DNA of 64,000 nucleotides. It comes from Terrabacter aerolatus (GTDB lineage Bacteria; Actinomycetota; Actinomycetes; Actinomycetales; Dermatophilaceae). How positions within the stretch are numbered: the first letter of the stretch is position 1; each line of letters starts with the position of its first letter. The stretch covers positions 42,838 to 106,837 of the forward strand of contig NZ_BJYX01000017.1 of assembly GCF_007991735.1 (NCBI RefSeq), written 5' to 3'. The notes beneath the pieces were generated by a model. That model was not told where the DNA came from. It saw only the letters and a program-made list of their open reading frames with translations, and did not search any database. Position numbers and translations under genes: made by a program. Below are positions 56,852-64,000 of the stretch, in pieces.

Positions 56852-58078
56852 GTGCCCGAAGAGATCGACGTCGTCGTGGTGGGGGCCGGCCAGGCCGGTC
56901 TGGCCACCAGCCACGAGCTCGGCCTGCGTGGGATCGAGCACGTCGTGCTCGAGGCGAGCGAGCCCGGATCGTCGTGGCTGGGCCGGTGGGACAGCTTCAC
57001 GCTCGTCGGGCCGAACCACACCGTGCGCCTGCCCGGGGCCGCCTACGCCGGTGACGACCCCGACGGGTTCATGTCGCGCACCGAGGTCGCCGACCACCTG
57101 AGGGCGTATGCCGGCCGGCTGGGACGCGTGCGCTCGGGAATGCCCGTGCACGGGCTCTGGCCCCGCGAGCACGGAGGCTACGAGCTGCGCACCGACGGGG
57201 ACACGATCCGCAGCCGGGTCGTCGTCGTCGCGACCGGCGCCTACCAGCGCCCGCTGCGACCCGCCGCGGTCCGGGGGCTCGCGCCCGACGTGCCGTGCGT
57301 CGACGTGCTCGGCTACCGCAACCCCGCCGGCCTCCCCGACGGCCCGGTACTCGTCGTGGGCAGTGGCCAGAGCGCGTGCCAGATCGCCGAGGAGCTCGCC
57401 GTCAGCGGCCGCGACGTCGTCATGGCCTGCGGACGGGCGCCGTGGTTCCTCCGACGCGTCGGTGGTCGCGACCTCTTCGAGTGGCTCATGGACTCCCCGT
57501 TCTACGAGCAGACTCCCGACCAGCTGGCCACGCCGGCGGCGCGGCACGGCGCGAACGTCCAGGCGAGCGGTGGCGGAGGTGGTCACGACCTGCACTACCG
57601 CACGCTGGCGGCACTCGGGGTGCGGCTCATGGGACACCTGCTCGAGGTCGACGGACACACCGCCAGGTTCGCCCCGGACCTCGCGGAGGTCATCGCGGCC
57701 GGTGACGCGGGCTTTCGGTTCGTGCGCGACACCGTGGTGGGCGTGTGCCGGGACGGCGGGATGCCGGTGCCCGACATCCCGGAGCCGAGGCCGCTCGACA
57801 CGACGGCGCCGACGGAGCTGGACCTTCGCGGCTTCGGGGCCGTGGTCGTGGCGACGGGCTTCCGGTCGCGCTACACCGAGTGGATCGACGTGCCCGGGCT
57901 CGTCGACGACCAGGGCTTCCCGGTGCACGTCGACGGTGAGAGCGTCGTGGCACCCGACCTGCACTTCGTCGGCGTCCACTTCCTGCGCCGGCGCCGATCG
58001 TCCCTGCTGTTCGGAGTCGGGGACGACGCCACGGCGACGGCAACCCGTGTCGCCGTCCGCCTGGCCCTGCCCACCTGA
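56852..58078 (+). CDS. Flavin-containing monooxygenase-like oxidoreductase
   Basis: This 408-residue protein has VVVVGAGQAGLATSHELG at 7-24 for FAD and a second motif VLVVGSGQSACQIAEELA near 167-184 for NADPH, the arrangement of CzcO/FMO-type proteins. ATGAYQRP and VVATGFRSRYTEW complete the pattern. Substrate unknown. The GTG start lies six bases after CACCGT, a weak -10-like box. A region of convergent sequence separates it from the next gene. Confidence 0.85.
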   Translation: MPEEIDVVVVGAGQAGLATSHELGLRGIEHVVLEASEPGSSWLGRWDSFTLVGPNHTVRLPGAAYAGDDPDGFMSRTEVADHLRAYAGRLGRVRSGMPVHGLWPREHGGYELRTDGDTIRSRVVVVATGAYQRPLRPAAVRGLAPDVPCVDVLGYRNPAGLPDGPVLVVGSGQSACQIAEELAVSGRDVVMACGRAPWFLRRVGGRDLFEWLMDSPFYEQTPDQLATPAARHGANVQASGGGGGHDLHYRTLAALGVRLMGHLLEVDGHTARFAPDLAEVIAAGDAGFRFVRDTVVGVCRDGGMPVPDIPEPRPLDTTAPTELDLRGFGAVVVATGFRSRYTEWIDVPGLVDDQGFPVHVDGESVVAPDLHFVGVHFLRRRRSSLLFGVGDDATATATRVAVRLALPT

Positions 58079-58175
58079 CCCACGCGTGCCACCGCGCGTA
58101 CCACCACGGGCACAGCAGCGAGTGCGTGGGCGAGGGAGAGAGCGGTGCGGTCGCTCGAGGGGAGGGAGGCCGGTC

Positions 58176-58493
58176 TCAGAGGTCGGCGTTGCGTGGCTTC
58201 TCGGCGGCTGCACCCGTCGAGTCGCGCAGCGGGCGCTCGTCCTCGGCGTCCTCGGCGAACTCGTCGCTCGTCGGGTCGACCTCGTGCCTGGCCACGAGCT
58301 TGGCCTCGTGGCGGTCGACGAGCCTGGCCGTGATCTCGTCGCGCATGCCGCGCAGCAGCAGGTAGGAGGCCGCCGCGGACGCGATCGCCGACGCCCCGAG
58401 AAGGAGCACCGGGTTGTTGCGCAGCCCGATGAGCCAGAAGAGGAAGAGGAACCCGAAGAAGATCAGGATGCGCAGGAGGGAGTAGCGGACCAT
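58176..58493 (-). CDS. DUF4229 family small membrane protein
   Basis: This 105-residue protein has two hydrophobic segments (ILIFFGFLFLFWLIGL and LLGASAIASAAASYLLL) and a charged tail rich in Asp and Glu, fitting DUF4229. In actinobacteria the family is often found after ccsB, as here with a 12-bp gap. No function is known; the context suggests a link to cytochrome c biogenesis or menaquinone genes. Confidence 0.85.
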   Translation of the reverse strand: MVRYSLLRILIFFGFLFLFWLIGLRNNPVLLLGASAIASAAASYLLLRGMRDEITARLVDRHEAKLVARHEVDPTSDEFAEDAEDERPLRDSTGAAAEKPRNADL

Positions 58494-58505
58494 CTCAGCT
58501 CACCG

Positions 58506-59504
58506 TCAGCCCATACCGGAGTAGTTGTGCATGCCCACGAAGGTCGACACGAGGTTGACCAGCGTGAAGTTGACGATCACCGACACGTAGCCGACGAGCG
58601 CGATGTACATCGACTTGCGGTGGTCGACCCCGGCCGTCGCACGGCTGTGCATGTAGGCGGCGTAGACCGTCCAGATGACGAACGTCCAGACCTCCTTGGG
58701 GTCCCACTGCCAGTAGGAGCCCCAGGCCTGCTTGGCCCAGATGGCGCCCGCGATGAGGGTGAACGTCCAGAGGATGAAGGCCACCATGTTGAGGCTGTAG
58801 GCCGTACGCTCGAGCGACTGCGCACTCGGGAGCGACTCGATGAAGTTGGGCTTGGCCGGCGGCTTCTCCTCGCGGCGCAGGCGCACGAGGTAGAGCAGGC
58901 CGACCGCGCACCCGAGCGTGAAGAACGCGACGGCGAGGAAGGCGACGGTCACGTGGATGCCGAGCCAGTAGGACTTCAGGGCCGGCATGAGCTCCCCGGC
59001 CTCGGTGTAGAGGACGGTGAGGGCCAGACCCAGCACGAGCAGGATCGGCGTGACGATGAAGACGCCGAGCCACTGCCAGTTGTTGCGCTTGGCGAGCACG
59101 CTGTAGGCGGCGCCGACGGCGGCAGCGGCAGCCGTCGCGAACTCGAACATGTTGCCCCACGGCGGGCGACCCACGGCGAGGCCGCGCATGAGCACCGACG
59201 AGACGAGCAGGGCCGACGCGAGGTAGGTCAGCATCAGGGCGATGCTGCCGCGCTGGCGGCTCTTGAGGCTCTCCTCGAAGCCGGGGCCGGCTGCGTACGG
59301 CGTGGCCGGACGGCGCTCGCTCGTCGTGGGCGCCCCGGCGCCGACGAGGACGCTCTCGCGCTCCGTGGCGGGCACCTCGGCGACCTTCGAGTCGGCCACC
59401 TTGGGCGCACGTGCCGCCAGGTGCCACGTGAAGGCGAGCATGGCGAGCGTGTAGACGATCATCGCCGCGTAGAGCGCGGCGTTGGCGTTGGCTGCGAGGT
59501 TCAC
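58506..59504 (-). CDS. ccsB: Cytochrome c biogenesis protein CcsB (System II heme handling)
   Basis: This 332-residue protein has eight or so helices and the tryptophan-rich heme-handling motif WGSYWQWDPKEVW near 265-277, with HVTVAFLAVAFF and MHSRATAGVDHRKS histidines nearby. It transfers heme across the membrane with ResB to attach it to c-type cytochromes. The GTG start overlaps the resB stop (GTGA). The last gene downstream is the DUF4229 protein. Confidence 0.95.
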   Translation of the reverse strand: MNLAANANAALYAAMIVYTLAMLAFTWHLAARAPKVADSKVAEVPATERESVLVGAGAPTTSERRPATPYAAGPGFEESLKSRQRGSIALMLTYLASALLVSSVLMRGLAVGRPPWGNMFEFATAAAAAVGAAYSVLAKRNNWQWLGVFIVTPILLVLGLALTVLYTEAGELMPALKSYWLGIHVTVAFLAVAFFTLGCAVGLLYLVRLRREEKPPAKPNFIESLPSAQSLERTAYSLNMVAFILWTFTLIAGAIWAKQAWGSYWQWDPKEVWTFVIWTVYAAYMHSRATAGVDHRKSMYIALVGYVSVIVNFTLVNLVSTFVGMHNYSGMG

Positions 59505-61204
59505 GAGCGATCGGTCCGTTCTGCAAGGCGGTCGTGCACGCCGGTCGTGATCGCGGAGACGATCGCGGCGAGCCCGGGGTCGGAGTCCTTCGAGAGGCCA
59601 CCGATGGTGACCACGGTAGCCGGTCGCCCGTCGGCGCCGGGAGGGCTGTCAAGGGTGCCCTCGGGTCGGTCGCCGCCGGCGCCCGCCGGGGCGGGCCGCA
59701 CGCGCACGAAGACGCGGCGCCGCTTGATGGTGAGGCCGAGGATGAGGCCGAGGGTGGCGAGCGTGGCGCTGACGAGGCTGATCGGGGCGCCGGGGTCGGT
59801 GCGCACCGACAGGCCCGCGAAGCGCTTGACGCTGTCGAAGGTGATCGACCCGCGCCCGCCGGGCAGCTGCTTGGTCTCGCCGGGCTTGAGACGGAACAGG
59901 GCCGGCGAGCCGTTGGGCTGCAGCACCTGCTTCATCTCCTCGGTGTTGAGCGTGTAGACCGACTGCGGCGCACCGCCCGGGAAGAGGTTGCCCTCCCACA
60001 GCGACATGGCGATCTCGGGGTTGTTCGCGTCCGGGAAGAGCGACATCGGGCCGTTGGTGAAGCTCGGCTCGGCGGTCGGCAGGAAGAAGCCGGTGAACCC
60101 GAGCTGCTTGGGCGACGCCGAGGGCACCTTGATGACGCCGACGGACCGGTAGTTCGGGTCCTGCGGGAGGAACGGCGTGGCCTCGCGGTAGAGCACCTGG
60201 CCCTTCGCGTCGCGCACCGTGATGACGGGCGTGTAGCCGTTGCCGAGCAGAAAGATGTCGGCGCCGTCCACGCTGATCGGGTGGTTGACCGAGACGTTCT
60301 CGCTGCTCTTGGGTGCTCCCGGGGAGCTCTGCAGCGTCGTCTGGGCGTCGAAGAGCCGGGGCGTGCCGAAGGAGCGGCCGGGGGTGTCGTTGAACTCGAC
60401 GTGCAGCTTGTCGAGCGACAGGACGAACGGGGGCAGGGTCTCGGAGTCGACCCACGGGCCGGGCGAGATCGTGTTGTACGTGCCGGCCGACGACGCGAAC
60501 TTGTCACCCTCGGCCAGGATGATGTCGCCGCGCCACCCGAGCAGGTGCCCGACGGCCATGCCGATGATGATCCCGGTCAGGGCCAGGTGGAAGAGCAGGT
60601 TGCCGGTCTCGCGGAGGTAGCCGGACTCGGCCGAGACGCTGGTGCCGTCGTGCGAGTGGACGCGGAAACGCTTGCCCTTGAGGACCTTTCGCGCCGCCTC
60701 GAGCGCCTCGTCCGGCGTCAGGGTGGTCGTGAGCTCCGCGTGCTCGTCGAGCCGCTGGAGCCGGGCGGGCGCCCGCGGTGGGGTCGACCGCAGCGCCGAC
60801 AGGTGCACCTTGGTGCGCGGCGCGATGCAGCCGACGAGCGAGACGAAGAGCAACAGGTAGATGGCCGAGAACCACGGCGACGCGTAGACGTCGAAGAAGC
60901 CGAGCCGGTCGAGCCACGGGGCGCTCGTCTGGTGCTGCGCGATGTAGTCGGCGACGCGGCCGGCGTCGATGTTGCGCTGCGGGAAGATCGAGCCCGGCAC
61001 GGCCGCGATCGACAGGAGCAGGAGCAGGAAGAGCGCGGTGCGCATGCTCGTCAGCTGGCGCCAGCCCCAGCGCAGCATCCCGACGGCGCCGAGCGTGGGC
61101 AGCGTCGGCTCCTGACGGTCGGGCCGCATCCCCGTGCGGATGCGCTGGCTGTCCTGGGCGGCCGCCGGGTCCTGCGCCGTGGTCGGGTCGGTGTCGGTGC
61201 TCAT
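59501..61204 (-). CDS. resB: Cytochrome c biogenesis protein ResB
   Basis: This 567-residue protein has a first helix near 55-75, GFFDVYASPWFSAIYLLLFVSLVGCI as second helix, another at about 205-230, a large extracytoplasmic domain of about 230 residues and a last helix near 480. These features match ResB/Ccs1. It forms the synthetase with CcsB. The ATG at 61204 lies two bases past the ccdA stop. N- and C-terminal ends are polar extensions. Confidence 0.94.
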   Translation of the reverse strand: MSTDTDPTTAQDPAAAQDSQRIRTGMRPDRQEPTLPTLGAVGMLRWGWRQLTSMRTALFLLLLLSIAAVPGSIFPQRNIDAGRVADYIAQHQTSAPWLDRLGFFDVYASPWFSAIYLLLFVSLVGCIAPRTKVHLSALRSTPPRAPARLQRLDEHAELTTTLTPDEALEAARKVLKGKRFRVHSHDGTSVSAESGYLRETGNLLFHLALTGIIIGMAVGHLLGWRGDIILAEGDKFASSAGTYNTISPGPWVDSETLPPFVLSLDKLHVEFNDTPGRSFGTPRLFDAQTTLQSSPGAPKSSENVSVNHPISVDGADIFLLGNGYTPVITVRDAKGQVLYREATPFLPQDPNYRSVGVIKVPSASPKQLGFTGFFLPTAEPSFTNGPMSLFPDANNPEIAMSLWEGNLFPGGAPQSVYTLNTEEMKQVLQPNGSPALFRLKPGETKQLPGGRGSITFDSVKRFAGLSVRTDPGAPISLVSATLATLGLILGLTIKRRRVFVRVRPAPAGAGGDRPEGTLDSPPGADGRPATVVTIGGLSKDSDPGLAAIVSAITTGVHDRLAERTDRS

Positions 61205-61205
61205 G

Positions 61206-61949
61206 TCAGATCGCCACCTGGAAGCCGTTGACGAGGCGCACCTGGAGCCAGACGATGACGTCCTCCCAGACCCCGGTCAGCATGAGCAGCCCCACGACGA
61301 CGAGGAGCAGGCCGCCGACGTTCTGCAGCGCCCGGCGGTGGCGGCGCAGCCAGTCGCTGGCGGTGCCGGCGCGCTCCCACAGGGCGGCCATGACGATGAA
61401 GGGCAGGCCGAGGCCGATGGAGTAGATGCCGGCGAGCGCGAGGCCTCGACCGATCGAGCCGGACTGGGCCGAGATCGGGGCGGCCATGGCCTGGATGGCC
61501 CCGAGCGTGGGACCCATGCACGGCGACCAGCCGACGGCGAAGGCGGCACCGAGCAGCGGCGCCCCCGCGAGACCGGCGCGCGGTCGCCAGCTGACGGGGA
61601 CGGCATACGACCGTCCGACCCCGAGGAACAGCAGTCCCATGACGAGGACGACCGCTCCGCCGAGGCGCAGCAGCAGGCTCTGGTGCTCGCGGAACGCGAG
61701 GCCGACGGCCGAGACCGCGGCCGCTGCGACGAGGAAGACGACGGTGAACCCCAGGACGAAGAGGAGCGCCCCGAGCACGAGGCGCCCGCGGGACCGCTTC
61801 TCGAGCGACACGTCGGACAGGCCCGTGACGTAGCCGAGGAAGCCGGGGACGAGCGGCAGCACGCACGGTGAGGCGAACGAGACGAACCCGGCCACGAGGG
61901 CGACGAGCGATGCCGCGAGGAGCGACCCGGACGCGAGCTCGGTGGACAC
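61206..61949 (-). CDS. ccdA: Thiol-disulfide electron carrier CcdA
   Basis: This 247-residue, six-helix protein has the two catalytic cysteines in [17 protein letters not shown] and [12 protein letters not shown]. It passes reductant across the membrane to the thioredoxin-like protein encoded upstream, which keeps apocytochrome cysteines reduced. The GTG start (complement of 61947-61949) begins [11 protein letters not shown], five bases after the preceding stop. Confidence 0.95.
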   Translation of the reverse strand: MSTELASGSLLAASLVALVAGFVSFASPCVLPLVPGFLGYVTGLSDVSLEKRSRGRLVLGALLFVLGFTVVFLVAAAAVSAVGLAFREHQSLLLRLGGAVVLVMGLLFLGVGRSYAVPVSWRPRAGLAGAPLLGAAFAVGWSPCMGPTLGAIQAMAAPISAQSGSIGRGLALAGIYSIGLGLPFIVMAALWERAGTASDWLRRHRRALQNVGGLLLVVVGLLMLTGVWEDVIVWLQVRLVNGFQVAI

Positions 61950-61954
61950 GGGGC

Positions 61955-62569
61955 TCAGGCCTTCTCGGCGAGCACGTCGTCGACGAGGCCGAGCAGCGTC
62001 GTCGTGGAGACCGGGCCGGAGACGCGGGCCGCGATGCGGGCCCGGCCGTCGAGCACGAGGGTCGTCGGCGTGGCCGAGGCCTTGCCCTGCAGCGACAGGA
62101 TCGGGACGCCGCCGTCGTAGGCGAGAGAGGGGTAGGTGACCTTGTTGGCCCGCTGGAAGGCGAGGCCGGTCTCGGGACCCTCGAGCTTGTCGAGCCCGAT
62201 GAACTCGATCTTCTTGCCCGTGGCCTGGACCGTCTCCCACGCCTTCTGCAGGTCCGGTGTCTCCTTGATGCACGGCGGGCACCACGAGCCCCACACGTTG
62301 ACGACGAGGACCGTGCCGGCGCGGTCGGCGCTGCTCCATGGCTGGCCCTCGAGCGTCGTGCCCTCGAGCGTGACCGGGTCGCCACGGTCGCTGACGGCGA
62401 GCTGCTCGATGGAGCCGTCACCGGCCACGTAGCCCTTGCGATCACCCGAACGGGCTTGGTCCGCAACGGAGTTCGGATCCGATGAGCACGCGGCGGCGAA
62501 GGTCACGAGGCCTCCGGCCATGGCGACGGCACCCCACCGCAGTGCGGTCCGTCGATCGAGGTGGTCCAT
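61955..62569 (-). CDS. Extracytoplasmic thioredoxin-like lipoprotein (ResA/TlpA type)
   Basis: This 204-residue protein has a twin-arginine-like DRRTALRW start and a lipobox FAAAC near residue 28, so a lipid anchor is likely. The active-site WCPPC is near residue 97. It would reduce apocytochrome c disulfides with electrons from CcdA. The ATG overlaps the phosphatase stop (TGATG). The two forms ResA and TlpA cannot be separated here, so no symbol is given. Confidence 0.9.
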   Translation of the reverse strand: MDHLDRRTALRWGAVAMAGGLVTFAAACSSDPNSVADQARSGDRKGYVAGDGSIEQLAVSDRGDPVTLEGTTLEGQPWSSADRAGTVLVVNVWGSWCPPCIKETPDLQKAWETVQATGKKIEFIGLDKLEGPETGLAFQRANKVTYPSLAYDGGVPILSLQGKASATPTTLVLDGRARIAARVSGPVSTTTLLGLVDDVLAEKA

Positions 62570-63237
62570 CAGGCGCCCACGCTCCTGCTCGCCCTCGCGA
62601 GCAGCTCCGCGGCCGGCTCGGAGTACGTGATGGAGGCGAGCTCGTCGCCGTGGTACGTCAGGGAGGTGAGGGAGGCGAGGGTGCACTGACGCTTGCGCGG
62701 GTCGTGCCACAGGCGCCGCCCCTCGAGCTTGTTGCGGGCGGTCCAGACGGGGAGCTGATGACTCACGAGCACGGCCTCGTGCCCGCGCGCGGCGTCGCGC
62801 GCGTCGGCGATGGCCGCGAGCATGCGGGTGGCGATCTCCTCGTAGGGCTCGCCCCAGGACGGCTTCGTGATGTCGGTGAACAGGTGCCAGTTGCGCGGGT
62901 GCAGCAGGTCGGTCAGCCCGACGGTCCGCCCCTCGAACTCGTTCTCGGACTCGATGACCCGCACGTCGGTGGCGATCTGCACGTCGTGGTCGGCGGCGAT
63001 GGGCGCAGCCGTCTCCTGGGCCCGCTCGAGCGGCGACGCGACGACGTGCGTGATGTCGTTGGTCTCGAGGTGGGCCGCGAGGACGCGCGCCATCTGCTGG
63101 CCGAGCTCGGAGAGGTGGAAGCCGTCGAGGCGGCCGTAGAGCACGCCGTCGGGGTTGTGGACCTCGCCGTGTCGCATGAGGTGCACGACCGTGAGGTCGC
63201 CGACCGCCGCCGCCGACCCGCTCGCGCTCTGACCCAT
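62569..63237 (-). CDS. Histidine phosphatase family protein (phosphoglycerate mutase-like)
   Basis: This 222-residue enzyme has LMRHGE near 19-24 with the phosphorylated histidine, SPLERAQETA near 69, and LVSHQLPVW with the second histidine. The branch includes many phosphatases as well as phosphoglycerate mutases; a specific substrate cannot be named. It starts the resA-ccdA-resB-ccsB operon, as in other actinobacteria. GAGACT lies seven bases before the ATG. Confidence 0.9.
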   Translation of the reverse strand: MGQSASGSAAAVGDLTVVHLMRHGEVHNPDGVLYGRLDGFHLSELGQQMARVLAAHLETNDITHVVASPLERAQETAAPIAADHDVQIATDVRVIESENEFEGRTVGLTDLLHPRNWHLFTDITKPSWGEPYEEIATRMLAAIADARDAARGHEAVLVSHQLPVWTARNKLEGRRLWHDPRKRQCTLASLTSLTYHGDELASITYSEPAAELLARASRSVGA

Positions 63238-63354
63238 GGTCGACAGTCTCTCAAACGTCGTGCTCAGGACCGAATCCGCCTCCGAGCCTGTGCACGCCCT
63301 GTGACGTGCGCCGACGTCCGTGGAAGCAGCTCCTGCCACCGGGGCTGCCCGACC

Positions 63355-63360
63355 TAGACT
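63355..63360 (+). promoter_or_regulatory. -10 box TAGACT for the LysE-family gene
   Basis: TAGACT lies seven bases before the GTG at 63368 with no ribosome site, so the gene was or is read from a leaderless transcript. Confidence 0.55.
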
Positions 63361-63367
63361 CCGGGAC

Positions 63368-63986
63368 GTGTCGTGGTCTCTCTGGCTGACGCTCGTCGCG
63401 GCGGCCACCCTCATCTCCCTGACCCCGGGCGCAGGGGCCGTCAACACGATGACCAACTCGCTCGGGTCCGGCTGGTCCCGCTCGATCTGGGGCATCCTCG
63501 GCCAGCAGGTGGCGCTGCTGGTCCACCTGGCCGTCGTCGCCGCGGGCGTCGGCGTGCTCGTGGCCGGCTCTCCCGTGCTCTTCTCCGTGATCCGGTATGC
63601 AGGCGCCGCCTACCTCGTCTACCTCGGCGTGCGCCTGTTCCGGGCGCGCGCCGCCGCGGCACCGGTCGACGGGACGAGCCGGGAGGCCGCGACCTCGATG
63701 TTCCGTCGTGGCCTGCTCGTCAACCTCACGAACCCCAAAGGCGGTCGTCTTCTTCCTGGCGTTCGTCCCGCAGTTCGTCCGGCCGGAGCGGCCGCTGGTC
63801 CCCCAGTACGCCGTGCTCGCCGCGACGATCGTCACCGTCGACGTCGTCGTCATGTGGTTCGTCTTCGCCGCGGCGGCACGCGGGCTCGGGCGCCTGACCC
63901 GGCGAGAGTCGGGACAGCGCACCCTGAACCGCGTCTTCGGCGGCCTCTTCGTCGGTGTCGGCGTGCTCCTCGCCGCCGTCCACTAG
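63368..63986 (+). pseudogene. LysE/RhtB family exporter with a one-base frameshift
   Basis: From the GTG at 63368 the frame reads WLTLVAAATLISLTPGAGAVNTMTNS and continues through NLTNPKGG, a good LysE N-terminal half including the conserved LTPGP-like and NPK segments. After CCCCAAAGG (about 63735-63743) family similarity continues only in the +1 frame as AVVFFLAFVPQFV to the TAG at 63986. Deleting one A of the three restores a single frame of about 205 residues, near the usual LysE size. The cause is a real inactivating insertion, a sequencing error in a homopolymer, or less likely a programmed shift. Family members export amino acids. Confidence 0.8.
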
Positions 63987-64000
63987 GTCCGGCGGCGAGG

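Noticed and set aside
58079..58130. Terminator between the FMO-like gene and DUF4229
   Set aside because: CCCACGC (58079-58085) can pair with GCGTGGG (58124-58130), but the loop is 38 bases, so support is weak.

Overview
The window is about 64 kb of high-GC DNA from an actinobacterium. The evidence is dense GC-ending codons, many GTG starts, ATGA/GTGA/TGATG gene overlaps, many start codons placed directly behind a -10 box, and a menaquinone-based respiratory gene set. Gene content suggests the order Micrococcales and fits Intrasporangiaceae or Dermatophilaceae, but that placement is inferred from gene order and sequence feel, not from a search. No rRNA, tRNA, insertion sequence, prophage or CRISPR array was seen.

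Layout. (1) 1-1089: the start of pepN and the membrane protease gene htpX, on the minus strand; then a small membrane protein gene (plus) and an 18-bp-stem terminator. (2) 1972-11614: a second complex I operon, minus strand, nuoA-B-C-H-I-J-K-L-M-N. It has no nuoD and none of the NADH-module genes nuoE, nuoF, nuoG. (3) 11687-22235: a membrane protein, 2-oxoacid:ferredoxin oxidoreductase korAB, a RarD-type permease, a DHA2-type exporter, a secreted Asp-box protein (minus) and class II fumarase. (4) 22366-26101: a lactone-oxidase-like flavoprotein, a PLP alanine-racemase-fold enzyme and a polyprenyl diphosphate synthase. (5) 26136-42367: the complete 14-gene nuoA-N operon, minus strand. (6) 42522-56749: menaquinone synthesis (menJ-like reductase, menG, menF, menD, menC, menB, menE, menA) with a BKACE gene, a Nudix gene, an alpha/beta hydrolase and an MFS protein interspersed. 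(7) 56852-63237: a flavin monooxygenase-like protein, then System II cytochrome c biogenesis (ccsB, resB, ccdA, a resA/tlpA-like gene) and a phosphatase. (8) 63368-63986: a LysE-family exporter gene with an apparent one-base frameshift.

Together the genes describe an aerobic respiratory chain from entry to carrier: two NADH- or ferredoxin-type dehydrogenases, the isoprenoid tail and naphthoquinone ring of menaquinone, tail reduction, and maturation of c-type cytochromes. The second Nuo operon lacks its electron-input module and lies next to a ferredoxin-reducing KorAB, so ferredoxin is an attractive electron donor. This is inference.

Unexplained structure. Two intergenic regions (8892-9063 and 24923-25058) each hold six short sites, three in one direction and three inverted, mirror-symmetric about a centre and evenly phased (about 31-33 bp and 21-22 bp). 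The two site families share a core close to TCGAG(A/T)GG(C/G)CA. Separately, the heptamer GGCATAC/GTATGCC occurs at 35 places I could list, in both orientations and in coding and non-coding DNA, including a perfect triple tandem at 22319-22339. In genes it forces rarely used GCA or TAT codons in Ala-Tyr and Tyr-Ala pairs.
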